NCBI GenBank assembly: GCA_949295395.1
Contig: CASFLB010000004.1
Coordinates: 1 to 30,439, forward strand
Reading direction: 5' to 3'
Length of the DNA: 30,439 nt
Source: an uncultured Pseudomonadota bacterium
GTDB taxonomy: Bacteria; Pseudomonadota; Alphaproteobacteria; RF32; CAG-239
In this document: piece after piece, positions 24,031-30,439 of the stretch
How positions within the stretch are numbered: position 1 is the stretch's first letter
How the letters are laid out: every line of letters starts with the position of its first letter
The notes under the pieces: model-generated
The model's database searches: none
What the model was told of the DNA's origin: nothing
Seen by the model: the letters and a program-made list of their open reading frames with translations, nothing else
Translations under genes and position numbers: made by a program

Positions 24031-25432
24031 TGTTAAATATCTCTTATGCTCAACGACTTTGGCTTTGGCCTTAGGTATTTATTCTGCTAACGATGCTCAT
24101 GCTTTGTTATCAGCTCCACAAGCGGATAATACCCCCGGTCGTGTTACTTTGGCTCCCGAGGCCGAAAATGCTGATGCCGTTGCTCAGATTAATGCGCCAT
24201 CTTCTAATCCTACGGTTTTGCCTAACAGTTCTGCTCCGACTCAAAATAATCCTCAAATTCCTTCTGTTAATACGAGCAATGCTAGCGGTTTGGAAAATGT
24301 TGGGGGACAAAACGCACAGCAACCTTCAATACCACAAATGGGGGCTTCTGCTAATTCTTTACCCGATGGAAGCAATCCTATGGAAAATCAGGTTAAAGAA
24401 AAAGATCCTTTTAGTGAGATTGTTCCCTTAAGCGATGAAGAGAAAGCTCTGTATGGTGATAATATTCTTAATCAATTGAGTGATGATCTCTTCTCTCAGA
24501 TGTCAGATATTGAAAAGCAATCTGCACTTTTGTCGCTTGAATTGCGTCGTGAAAAAATTCGTGCTGAAATTGAAGCTATCCGCAATCAGCGAAAAAAAGC
24601 TGCCGAAGAAGAAGAGGCTCTAAAGGCTGAAAAAGAGCGGAAGCGCCTTGAGTGGGAAGCTGAGCAAGAGAAGAAAAAATTTGAAATGGAACAAGAAAAG
24701 ATGAAGCTTGAAATGGAAGCCGAAAAGCTTCGTCAGGAAAACATTGTCAAAGCCTATAAAGAGAAGATGCTCGAAAAAGAGCAAAATTGGGTTAAAGCTA
24801 TGTCTGAGGCTTACAAAGAAATGGATGCCATTAACAAAGATCGTGAATTTTTGCTTAATGATTTTGTCCGTAAATTAAATAATCTTCAGAGTATTGCGAC
24901 CCAAGCTGTTGGCGAAGCAACAAATGCTCAGTCTCGTTACAATAAAGATGTTTCGGCTTTGAAAGCTCAAATTTCGATTTTGAAAGCTCGTTTGGCTGCC
25001 GAACAAGCTGCACGTCAACAAACGAATCCGTTTGCTCAAATGACAGAAAATGCTGAACAAACGCTTATGCTTAATGATGTTTATGCTATTATGGAAATTG
25101 TCGGTAAAGATGATAATTTGGTCGCAAAGCTCATTAACAAAAACGGAGATACTTTCTTGGTTAAAAAAGGAACCGTTTTGCAAACTGGTCATGTCATAAA
25201 TGACATTTCTGAGACCTTCATTAGTGCAACTCTTAATGGTGTTCAAGATTATCTGTTCTTCTCAGCCGGCGGTATTCTTGATGCAGAACCTCCATCAGGT
25301 ATTAATTCTCAAGAAGCATCGACAACCGTTAAAAAGAATGCTGGTAAGGCTCAAGCAAAAGCCGGAACTCCTTCTGTCGGATTGTTCTCTTCGGAAGTTC
25401 CAAGCCTCGGAAAGGGTATGTTTGTTAAGTAA
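24020..25432 (+). CDS. pilP: PilP-like type IVb pilus protein with long coiled-coil insertion
   Basis: 470 residues from ATG 24020. AAGGAG lies six bases before it, inside the pilO end, and the genes overlap by 11 bases; ATG 24005 has no such site. The signal peptide ends at AHA (residue 28). Residues 30-125 are Pro/Asn/Ser-rich and 160-335 are a Lys/Glu coiled coil. Residues about 350-420 match the PilP beta domain: VYAIMEIVGKDDNLVAKLI, FLVKKGTVLQTG and a VQDYLFF end. PilP helps connect the inner-membrane platform to the secretin. R64 PilP is only about 150 residues, so the coiled coil is an addition that may span the periplasm. Confidence 0.82.
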   Translation: MFYNVKYLLCSTTLALALGIYSANDAHALLSAPQADNTPGRVTLAPEAENADAVAQINAPSSNPTVLPNSSAPTQNNPQIPSVNTSNASGLENVGGQNAQQPSIPQMGASANSLPDGSNPMENQVKEKDPFSEIVPLSDEEKALYGDNILNQLSDDLFSQMSDIEKQSALLSLELRREKIRAEIEAIRNQRKKAAEEEEALKAEKERKRLEWEAEQEKKKFEMEQEKMKLEMEAEKLRQENIVKAYKEKMLEKEQNWVKAMSEAYKEMDAINKDREFLLNDFVRKLNNLQSIATQAVGEATNAQSRYNKDVSALKAQISILKARLAAEQAARQQTNPFAQMTENAEQTLMLNDVYAIMEIVGKDDNLVAKLINKNGDTFLVKKGTVLQTGHVINDISETFISATLNGVQDYLFFSAGGILDAEPPSGINSQEASTTVKKNAGKAQAKAGTPSVGLFSSEVPSLGKGMFVK

Positions 25433-25446
25433 TTGATGAGGATAAA

Positions 25447-27156
25447 TTGGCTGACGAAAATGAAATTCAAGATCCGATTGCTGTTTCTGTAGATGATAAT
25501 AATGCCTCTGAGACTGAGGATACTCTTTCGACGACAGTTTCTTCGGATATTGAAAGTAATGACAGTTATGATCTGAAAGAAGATAAGCCTGTAAATAAGA
25601 TTCAGGCTTATTTTCAGCATGGAAATCGCCTTTTGACGCTTCCGAGCAATCCGAATCTTACGATTAATGATGATACCCGTAGACTTGTGGCGTTGTTTTC
25701 GGATGGACGCTTTTTGGTTTCGGAAACGCATAAGTTTGACGGTCGCGTTCTCAGCTTTGAGGTTTTAGTTCGTAAAAAGAAACTTAGCATCAGCAAGCCT
25801 GAATATGTTTCTCAAAATGAGCTAAATGCCGTTTATGCCATTGGCGAGCGCTCTAATGTTAACATTGAAGGTGATGAAGACTTAGCCCAATTGCAGATGC
25901 AAAAGGACTTTGTTAATGTGGTTGCGCGTGCTGCCTCTCAAAAAGTTTCGGATATACATATTGTTGTCGCCTCAAGCACACAGATTATGTTTCGAATAAA
26001 CGGTATGATGTCGGTTGTTATGGAATATAACAAAGAATGGGGCGAATCTTTTGTACGCGCGGCTTTTGCTTCAGCTGATATTTCTGATTCCAACTATGCT
26101 CAAAATGAGTTTCAAGGAGCTCAGAAGCTTGGTTCAACCCCGTTGCGTGGTTCAAAGGGTAAGCTTATGCTTCCCCATAATATTTTAGCTATCCGTTTAC
26201 AATTTAACCCAATTGCTTTCGGTTCTCAATATTTGGTTATGCGTCTTTTGTACGCTGATGATAACCCTGAAGGAACCGGCGATTTATCATCTTTGGGTTT
26301 TGGTGAATATGAAGAAAATTTGTTTTATCGACTTCGAGCGGTTCCTGTCGGACTGAATATTATTGCCGGACCGACCGGTTCTGGTAAAAGTACGACGCTT
26401 CAGCGTAATATGATTAAACTTCTTCAAGAAAAAAATTATGAAGTTAACTTAATTACCGTGGAAGATCCTCCAGAATATCCGATTCCCGGTGCTCGACAAA
26501 TGCCGGTGACTAATGCGAACAGCGAAGAAGAAAAAGATGAAGAGTTTACCAAAGCACTTTCGGCGGCTTTGCGTTCTGACCCTGATATTATGATGGTTGG
26601 TGAAATTCGTTCTATTGCTGCGGCTGAATTGACATTTAAAGGTGCGCTTTCCGGCCACGGTGTTTGGACGACCTTGCACGCAAACTCAGCTCCGGCTATT
26701 ATTACGCGTCTTCGTGATATGGGCGTTAAGACGTTTATGCTTAATGACCCTGAGCTTATGAAAGGTCTTATATCTCAGCGTCTGTTTCGCCGCCTTTGTC
26801 CTCATTGTCGTATTCCGGTTAAGACCATGTTGGATTCGCCGGCTGTTCAGCGTCTTCGCACCGCTTTGGGTGATTTTGGTGTTGAAAATACTTTTGTGCG
26901 CGGTCCTGGCTGCAAATATTGCGATAATACGGGTATTAAAGGACGTATGTGTGTGCCTGAAATTATTTTGCCTGACGCCCACTTCTTAGAATTAATGATT
27001 GCGGGTGAAACACGTAAGGCAATTGATTATTGGACAAGTGATTTAAACGGACGGCCGCTCAAAGATGCCGCAATTGAGCGTATGCTTAAAGGTTATATTG
27101 ATTTGGATGAAGTTGAGCGTTGGTGCGGTTTGCTTGACCAACGACCGGTTTATTAG
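25447..27156 (+). CDS. pilQ: PilQ type IVb pilus assembly ATPase (GspE/PilB family)
   Basis: 569 residues from TTG 25447 (GAGGA four bases before; no in-frame ATG nearby fits better). The N-terminal 145 residues are variable, then the GspE N-terminal fold starts at DFVNVVARAASQKVSDIHI. The motor has Walker A GPTGSGKST (308-316), Asp box VEDPPEY (338-344), Walker B DPDIMMVGEIRS (378-389), His box GHGVWTTLHA (403-412), and a zinc-type CPHC...CKYC set (Cys451, 454, 489, 492). The tetracysteine motif marks extension ATPases rather than PilT retraction motors. All catalytic residues are present. It would energise pilin assembly on PilR. Confidence 0.96.
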   Translation: MADENEIQDPIAVSVDDNNASETEDTLSTTVSSDIESNDSYDLKEDKPVNKIQAYFQHGNRLLTLPSNPNLTINDDTRRLVALFSDGRFLVSETHKFDGRVLSFEVLVRKKKLSISKPEYVSQNELNAVYAIGERSNVNIEGDEDLAQLQMQKDFVNVVARAASQKVSDIHIVVASSTQIMFRINGMMSVVMEYNKEWGESFVRAAFASADISDSNYAQNEFQGAQKLGSTPLRGSKGKLMLPHNILAIRLQFNPIAFGSQYLVMRLLYADDNPEGTGDLSSLGFGEYEENLFYRLRAVPVGLNIIAGPTGSGKSTTLQRNMIKLLQEKNYEVNLITVEDPPEYPIPGARQMPVTNANSEEEKDEEFTKALSAALRSDPDIMMVGEIRSIAAAELTFKGALSGHGVWTTLHANSAPAIITRLRDMGVKTFMLNDPELMKGLISQRLFRRLCPHCRIPVKTMLDSPAVQRLRTALGDFGVENTFVRGPGCKYCDNTGIKGRMCVPEIILPDAHFLELMIAGETRKAIDYWTSDLNGRPLKDAAIERMLKGYIDLDEVERWCGLLDQRPVY

Positions 27157-27174
27157 TTGAAAGGTGGGATTCCG

Positions 27175-28290
27175 ATGGAAGTAAAAAAATCGACGACCCT
27201 TGAAAAAGCAATGAAAAGGCTTGGCAAAATTGAAACATCTTATGCCAAAATCGTTTGTCGTATGTCAACGAATGCTCGCTTGAAAATTTATCGTAAACTT
27301 GCCTCCTTGCTTAGAAACCGTTTTTCTTTGATGAACGCTTTGGACTTGTTACACAGCAGCGCCAGTAACGGCGGCAAAAATCCTGATGAACCCTTAGCGA
27401 TTGCTATTGCAAACTGGGCAAAAGCCTTGCAAAACGGTTTGTCTTTTTCCGACGCGCTTAAAGGTTGGGCTCCTGATCGTGAGCGTTTGATGCTTTCGGT
27501 CGGTGATGTTTCCGACATGGAAAATGCTTTAATGAACCTTATTCGCGTTTCTGAAGGTTCTACAAAAATGATTCGCCCGATTGTCGGGGCTATTACCTAT
27601 CCGTCCTTTTTGTTTATGATGTCGGTTTTGATCGTTTATGCTATCGGTGTGTATATGGTTCCGCCAATGATTGAAGCGGCGCCGAATGTCGTTTGGCGTG
27701 GAACAGCGGCAACGTTGGTTGATTTGTCAACGTGGATTCAAAACAATTGGTTGCTTGCCTTTTCTTTTTTGCCGGTTATTGGTATTATTATTTATGCTAC
27801 AATCGGTATTTGGACGGGACCGATGCGTGCTATGTTTGACCATTTGCCACCTTGGTCTTTGTATAAAATTTTTACCGGTATTAGCTGGCTTTTAGCCCTT
27901 TCAGCCTTGGTTAAGAGCGGAACACCGGTTTCAACGTCTATGCGTGCTTTACGCCGTGACGCCAGCAAATATTTAAAAGAAAGAATCGATAAGACCCTTA
28001 TCTTTGTTAATAACGGTGATAACCTCGGTCAAGCTCTTGCCAAAACTGGTCTTGAATTTCCGGATCCCGAAATTATTAATGATTTGAAAATTTATTCCGA
28101 ATTGGATAATTTTGAGGAGGCTTTGGAAAAGTTGGCAAATGAATGGCTGGAAGAAAGCGTTTATTTGATTGAAAATAAGGCCGCTATTTTGAACATGGTC
28201 GCTATTTTGACCGTTGCCGGTATCATTGCTTGGGCGGTCATGGGCGTCTTTGATATGCAAGATCAAATCACATCCGCTATGGGAATTTAG
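27175..28290 (+). CDS. pilR: PilR type IVb pilus inner-membrane platform protein (GspF/PilC family)
   Basis: 371 residues from ATG 27175, with AAGGTGG seven bases upstream; a TTG at 27157 directly after the pilQ stop is less likely. It has two T2SSF-type cytoplasmic helical domains: residues 35-140 with the typical GLSFSDALKGW, and 235-335 with ALVKSGTPVSTSMRAL and NGDNLGQALAKTG. Membrane segments are at about 141-165, 190-213 and 338-358. This is the usual GspF layout. PilR couples ATPase motion to extraction of pilin from the membrane. Confidence 0.95.
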   Translation: MEVKKSTTLEKAMKRLGKIETSYAKIVCRMSTNARLKIYRKLASLLRNRFSLMNALDLLHSSASNGGKNPDEPLAIAIANWAKALQNGLSFSDALKGWAPDRERLMLSVGDVSDMENALMNLIRVSEGSTKMIRPIVGAITYPSFLFMMSVLIVYAIGVYMVPPMIEAAPNVVWRGTAATLVDLSTWIQNNWLLAFSFLPVIGIIIYATIGIWTGPMRAMFDHLPPWSLYKIFTGISWLLALSALVKSGTPVSTSMRALRRDASKYLKERIDKTLIFVNNGDNLGQALAKTGLEFPDPEIINDLKIYSELDNFEEALEKLANEWLEESVYLIENKAAILNMVAILTVAGIIAWAVMGVFDMQDQITSAMGI

Positions 28291-28292
28291 CC

Positions 28293-28916
28293 ATGAATGC
28301 TTTATCCTCTTTAAGAAAAAGATTATCGGCTTTTGCAAAGCGTTGTTCTTTGTATTTTTCATCACTGAATTTGGTTCAGAGAAAAAAAATCTTTCTTCTT
28401 CTCGGGGTTATGGGCATTATCTTGATTTCAGTTTTGGGCGGAATATGGTTCAAAAGTCCTTCGGCTCATGCGCAAAAAGCAGCTCAAGAGGTTTTTCTTT
28501 TGGCGGATAAAATTCGTGATTTTTATCGCATTAAACCCAATTATTGGGGCTTAGATACATCTTTTGCGCTCGAGAATAATATTTTTCCTTCTGACATGGT
28601 TCAAGATGAGACGGCGCAGAACGCTTTAGGCTCTTCTGTTTTGGTGGGAAGTGGTTTTATGGGGGAAGCTTTATATCCTGGATCGCAGGGATTTGACATT
28701 GTTTATACGGAATTAGGACGTGTTCCTTGCATCTTTTTGCTGTCTTATCCTTTCTCAAAAGAGCAAACCCTTTCTCTTTCTCAAATTTCGCTCTTGAATG
28801 ATTTGGGAGATAATATTACGTTTACTTGGGGCGGCGACTTTCCGCTGATGCCTGATGCGCAAACTGCGAAAAAGTTTTGCTCAAAATCTAATTCTATTCT
28901 TTGGCATTTTGAGTAG
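28293..28916 (+). CDS. Pilin-like protein without a prepilin leader
   Basis: 207 residues, starting two bases after pilR (a GGGAA lies seven bases before the ATG). A basic cytoplasmic tail (1-32) precedes one membrane segment (33-53). The rest parallels the PilS proteins downstream: an amphipathic helix ADKIRDFYR, then FALENNIFPSDMV aligning with the PilS YELVPPEM region, a first cysteine (146), and a last part FPLMPDAQTAKKFCSKSN with Cys196 followed by ILW, corresponding to LPIS...C...N...RW in the PilS proteins. The prepilin motif G-x3-x-E is absent and the membrane segment starts 33 residues in, so it should stay anchored in the inner membrane and not be assembled as a normal pilin. It may be a pilus-initiation or chaperone-like minor component. 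Confidence 0.82.
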   Translation: MNALSSLRKRLSAFAKRCSLYFSSLNLVQRKKIFLLLGVMGIILISVLGGIWFKSPSAHAQKAAQEVFLLADKIRDFYRIKPNYWGLDTSFALENNIFPSDMVQDETAQNALGSSVLVGSGFMGEALYPGSQGFDIVYTELGRVPCIFLLSYPFSKEQTLSLSQISLLNDLGDNITFTWGGDFPLMPDAQTAKKFCSKSNSILWHFE

Positions 28917-28960
28917 ATATGTGTGTTTATTGGTTCTAAAAAAATTAAGGTGTCGATAAG

Positions 28961-29560
28961 ATGTTTACTAAAAATGAATCTGGACGTTCGATGATTGAAA
29001 TGCTCGGTGTATTGGCGATTGTCGGTGTATTGTCTGTTGGCGGTATTTCCGGTTATTCCAAAGCAATGGCTAAGCAGAAACTGAATCGTACGTCTTATCA
29101 GATTTCTCAAATTTTAACCAGTGTGCGTTCCTTTTATACAAATCAGGGGTCGTTTAAGGGATTGACGAATGCTTCCGCTATTGATTATGAACTTGTTCCG
29201 CCTGAGATGATTAAAGAAATTTCGGCGGCTGATGGTGGAACATCGAAAATTATTCGTAATCCTTATGGCGGTGTTGTCAATCTCTCAACCAATAATGATG
29301 AAAACCTTTTTATTTTGGAATTTGGCGGTCTTGATTACCTTTCTTGTGTTGAGATTGCTTCTTCGGATTGGGGAGCCACGGCTTCTACCGGATTGGTCAG
29401 TATCTCAGTCGGTAAAGGCGGCAAAGCCGATGATATTAAGATTACAAAGATTTTTGACTGGTCATCAAAAGGGTTGCCGATTTCTCTTCAGACAGCTCGT
29501 ACAACGTGTACGGACGGAGAAAATGCCCTTCGCTGGGAGTATGATTGGCTGGCGTATTAA
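28961..29560 (+). CDS. pilS: PilS-type type IVb prepilin (first copy)
   Basis: 199 residues. A short leader ends at Gly8; the mature protein would begin RSMIEMLGVLAI, with the required Glu at +5 and a hydrophobic N-helix to about residue 30. The body has the PilS pattern of helix (ILTSVRSFYT), YELVPPEMI, a central beta region and Cys129/Cys183, likely disulfide-bonded, ending RWEYDWLAY. TAAGGTG lies eight bases before the ATG. The +1 residue is Arg, unusual among characterised prepilins. It is probably a pilus subunit cleaved by a prepilin peptidase encoded elsewhere. Confidence 0.9.
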   Translation: MFTKNESGRSMIEMLGVLAIVGVLSVGGISGYSKAMAKQKLNRTSYQISQILTSVRSFYTNQGSFKGLTNASAIDYELVPPEMIKEISAADGGTSKIIRNPYGGVVNLSTNNDENLFILEFGGLDYLSCVEIASSDWGATASTGLVSISVGKGGKADDIKITKIFDWSSKGLPISLQTARTTCTDGENALRWEYDWLAY

Positions 29561-29596
29561 AAATAATAAAAAAGTTGTGAACATATTTACTATTTG

Positions 29597-29624
29597 TTGA
29601 TTATTTTGTGTTTTAATTTATATT
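29597..29624 (+). promoter_or_regulatory. Promoter before the second prepilin gene
   Basis: The 135-base gap between the two prepilin genes contains TTGATT (29597-29602) and TATATT (29619-29624) with a 16-base spacer, in AT-rich DNA. It would start a transcript with a leader of roughly 65 bases before the second pilin. A separate promoter fits the need for a highly expressed major pilin. Confidence 0.45.
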
Positions 29625-29695
29625 AGATTTCATAAGTTCTTGGTTAGGTGTTGTCGTCGCTTGATTAAAGGGTTATTTTTTTAGGAGATGCAAAT

Positions 29696-30268
29696 ATGAT
29701 AAAGTTACGTGAGAGCAATCAGTCCGGACGTTCGATGATTGAAATGCTCGGTGTTTTAGCCATTATCGGCGTATTGTCCGTCGGTGGTATTTCCGGCTAT
29801 TCAAAAGCGATGGCAAAATATAAAACCAATAAAACGCTTGATCAACTTTCGTTGCTTATTACCAATATCCGCACACTTTATGCTAACCAAATCAGTTATG
29901 CCGGTCTGAATAACGCGGCGGCGGTCAGCTTTGAATTGGTAACACAAGAAATGGCTCCCGGCGTTCAAGTCGGATCAAATCCGGCTGGTGCTGTTAACCT
30001 TGTAAACCCTTTTGGTGGCGCGGTAACGATTGGTGTTAATAATGCGAATCCGGCTCAATTTACCGTTGAGTATGCTGGGTTAGATCGTCAAACTTGTATC
30101 ACTATTGCCACGGCTGATTGGGGTGGGTCTGCATCTTCGGGATTGGTAAATATTCAGATTGGAAACACAATTTATTCTTGGGCTAATAACAATTTACCTA
30201 TTTCGATTGCCAACGCCGGTGCTGGATGTGCAGCAAATAACAACAAAATTACTTGGACCTATAATTAA
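29696..30268 (+). CDS. pilS: PilS-type type IVb prepilin, likely major pilin (second copy)
   Basis: 190 residues. The leader ends at Gly11 and the mature protein begins RSMIEMLGVLAI with Glu at +5. The first 30 mature residues (to AMAK) are almost identical to the first copy, while the bodies diverge. Cys134 and Cys178 mark the C-terminal disulfide loop, and the end NNKITWTYN corresponds to NALRWEYD in copy one. AGGAG lies eight bases before the ATG. Its own promoter and the hairpin directly after the stop suggest independent high expression, so this may be the major subunit and the first copy a minor one. That ranking is inferred. Confidence 0.92.
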   Translation: MIKLRESNQSGRSMIEMLGVLAIIGVLSVGGISGYSKAMAKYKTNKTLDQLSLLITNIRTLYANQISYAGLNNAAAVSFELVTQEMAPGVQVGSNPAGAVNLVNPFGGAVTIGVNNANPAQFTVEYAGLDRQTCITIATADWGGSASSGLVNIQIGNTIYSWANNNLPISIANAGAGCAANNNKITWTYN

Positions 30269-30286
30269 GTCTCCTAAGATTTCTTA

Positions 30287-30309
30287 AAGCTCCTTAAAAT
30301 AAGGAGCTT
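30287..30309 (+). terminator. Hairpin after the pilin gene
   Basis: A perfect 10-bp stem, AAGCTCCTTA with TAAGGAGCTT, has a 3-base loop and starts 18 bases after the pilin stop. The stem is AT-flanked and is followed by TATACATT rather than a U-run, so it may be an mRNA 3'-end stabiliser or an imperfect terminator. Confidence 0.6.
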
Positions 30310-30318
30310 ATACATTAA

Positions 30319-30361
30319 AGGGACAATAAACGAAGTATGATATACAATGTTTATTGTCCCT
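30319..30361. repeat. 13-bp inverted repeat
   Basis: AGGGACAATAAAC (30319-30331) is perfectly inverted at 30349-30361, with a 17-base spacer. It lies between the pilin hairpin and a 28-bp palindrome. It could be an RNA hairpin or part of a dispersed intergenic element. Confidence 0.8.
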
Positions 30362-30367
30362 AATTGT

Positions 30368-30439
30368 TTGTGAGGATGTTGCAACATCCTCACAAGTGCC
30401 GGCAGCGGCTGAGGCCCAGGGGGCTTAAGTTTATACACT
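30368..30439. repeat. Perfect 28-bp palindrome followed by a GC-rich tail
   Basis: TTGTGAGGATGTTG (30368-30381) is followed at once by its exact reverse complement (30382-30395). The next 30 or so bases are strikingly GC-rich (runs such as GCCGGCAGCGGC and GGCCCAGGGGGC) compared with the AT-rich surroundings, up to the window end. No gene start is visible. It may be the edge of a dispersed intergenic repeat or miniature mobile element; only the palindrome is certain. Confidence 0.75.

Noticed and set aside
25447..27156. Possible VirB11 ATPase for the secretion system
   Set aside because: The CPHC/CKYC cysteines, length and position between pilP and pilR make it the pilus assembly ATPase PilQ.
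30396..30439. Possible tRNA or start of a stable RNA in the GC-rich tail
   Set aside because: No cloverleaf or T-loop sequence can be traced in the available bases.

Overview
The window looks like accessory chromosome (or a large plasmid) of an AT-rich alphaproteobacterium, probably one of the uncultured gut or host-associated lineages. That placement is an inference. It rests on the VirB8 end motif NP(V/L)GFTV, the VirB3/VirB4 sequences and the SGRSMIEMLGVLAI prepilin signature, which I associate with such genomes. No rRNA, tRNA, integrase, transposase or CRISPR array is visible. Coding density is very high. Many starts are non-ATG or overlap the previous stop, which suggests tight translational coupling.

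Two long gene clusters are transcribed away from a shared 0.3-kb control region (18336-18654). The left cluster (minus strand, 18335 down past base 1) encodes a type IV secretion system (T4SS). In transcription order it holds: a VirB2-like pilin; a second VirB2-like pilin; a 602-residue protein in which the same pilin domain sits between a coiled coil and a Gly/Asn-rich tail; VirB3; the VirB4 ATPase; four consecutive signal-peptide-bearing coiled-coil proteins of 560, 239, 398 and 1241 residues, which may be VirB5-like; a VirB8; a small VirB7-like lipoprotein; a second VirB8; a VirB9 with a C-terminal SPOR domain; and the N-terminal 643 residues of a VirB10/DotG-position protein. That last protein has one membrane anchor, an Ig-like domain and a long array of DGNVIG repeats, and it runs off the window at base 1.

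The right cluster (plus strand, 18655-30268) encodes a type IVb pilus of the R64 thin-pilus/Tcp kind. It begins with a 577-residue membrane-anchored protein with an OmpA-like C-terminus. Then follow a TcpQ/PilL-C lipoprotein, secretin PilN, PilO, an unusually long PilP, assembly ATPase PilQ, inner-membrane PilR, a pilin-like protein without a prepilin leader, and two PilS-type prepilins. The last of these has its own likely promoter and is followed by three stacked inverted repeats ending in a GC-rich tail.

Such a pairing is known from IncI plasmids (R64, ColIb-P9), where a T4SS transfers DNA and a type IVb pilus promotes mating-pair contact. Here the T4SS is built from VirB-type parts with unusual additions: SPOR and OmpA-like cell-wall-binding domains, an Ig/repeat VirB10, a pilin chimera and giant coiled-coil periplasmic or surface proteins. 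VirB1, VirB6, VirB11, VirD4, relaxase, prepilin peptidase and PilV are not in the window. It therefore cannot be decided here whether the machine moves DNA, proteins or both.
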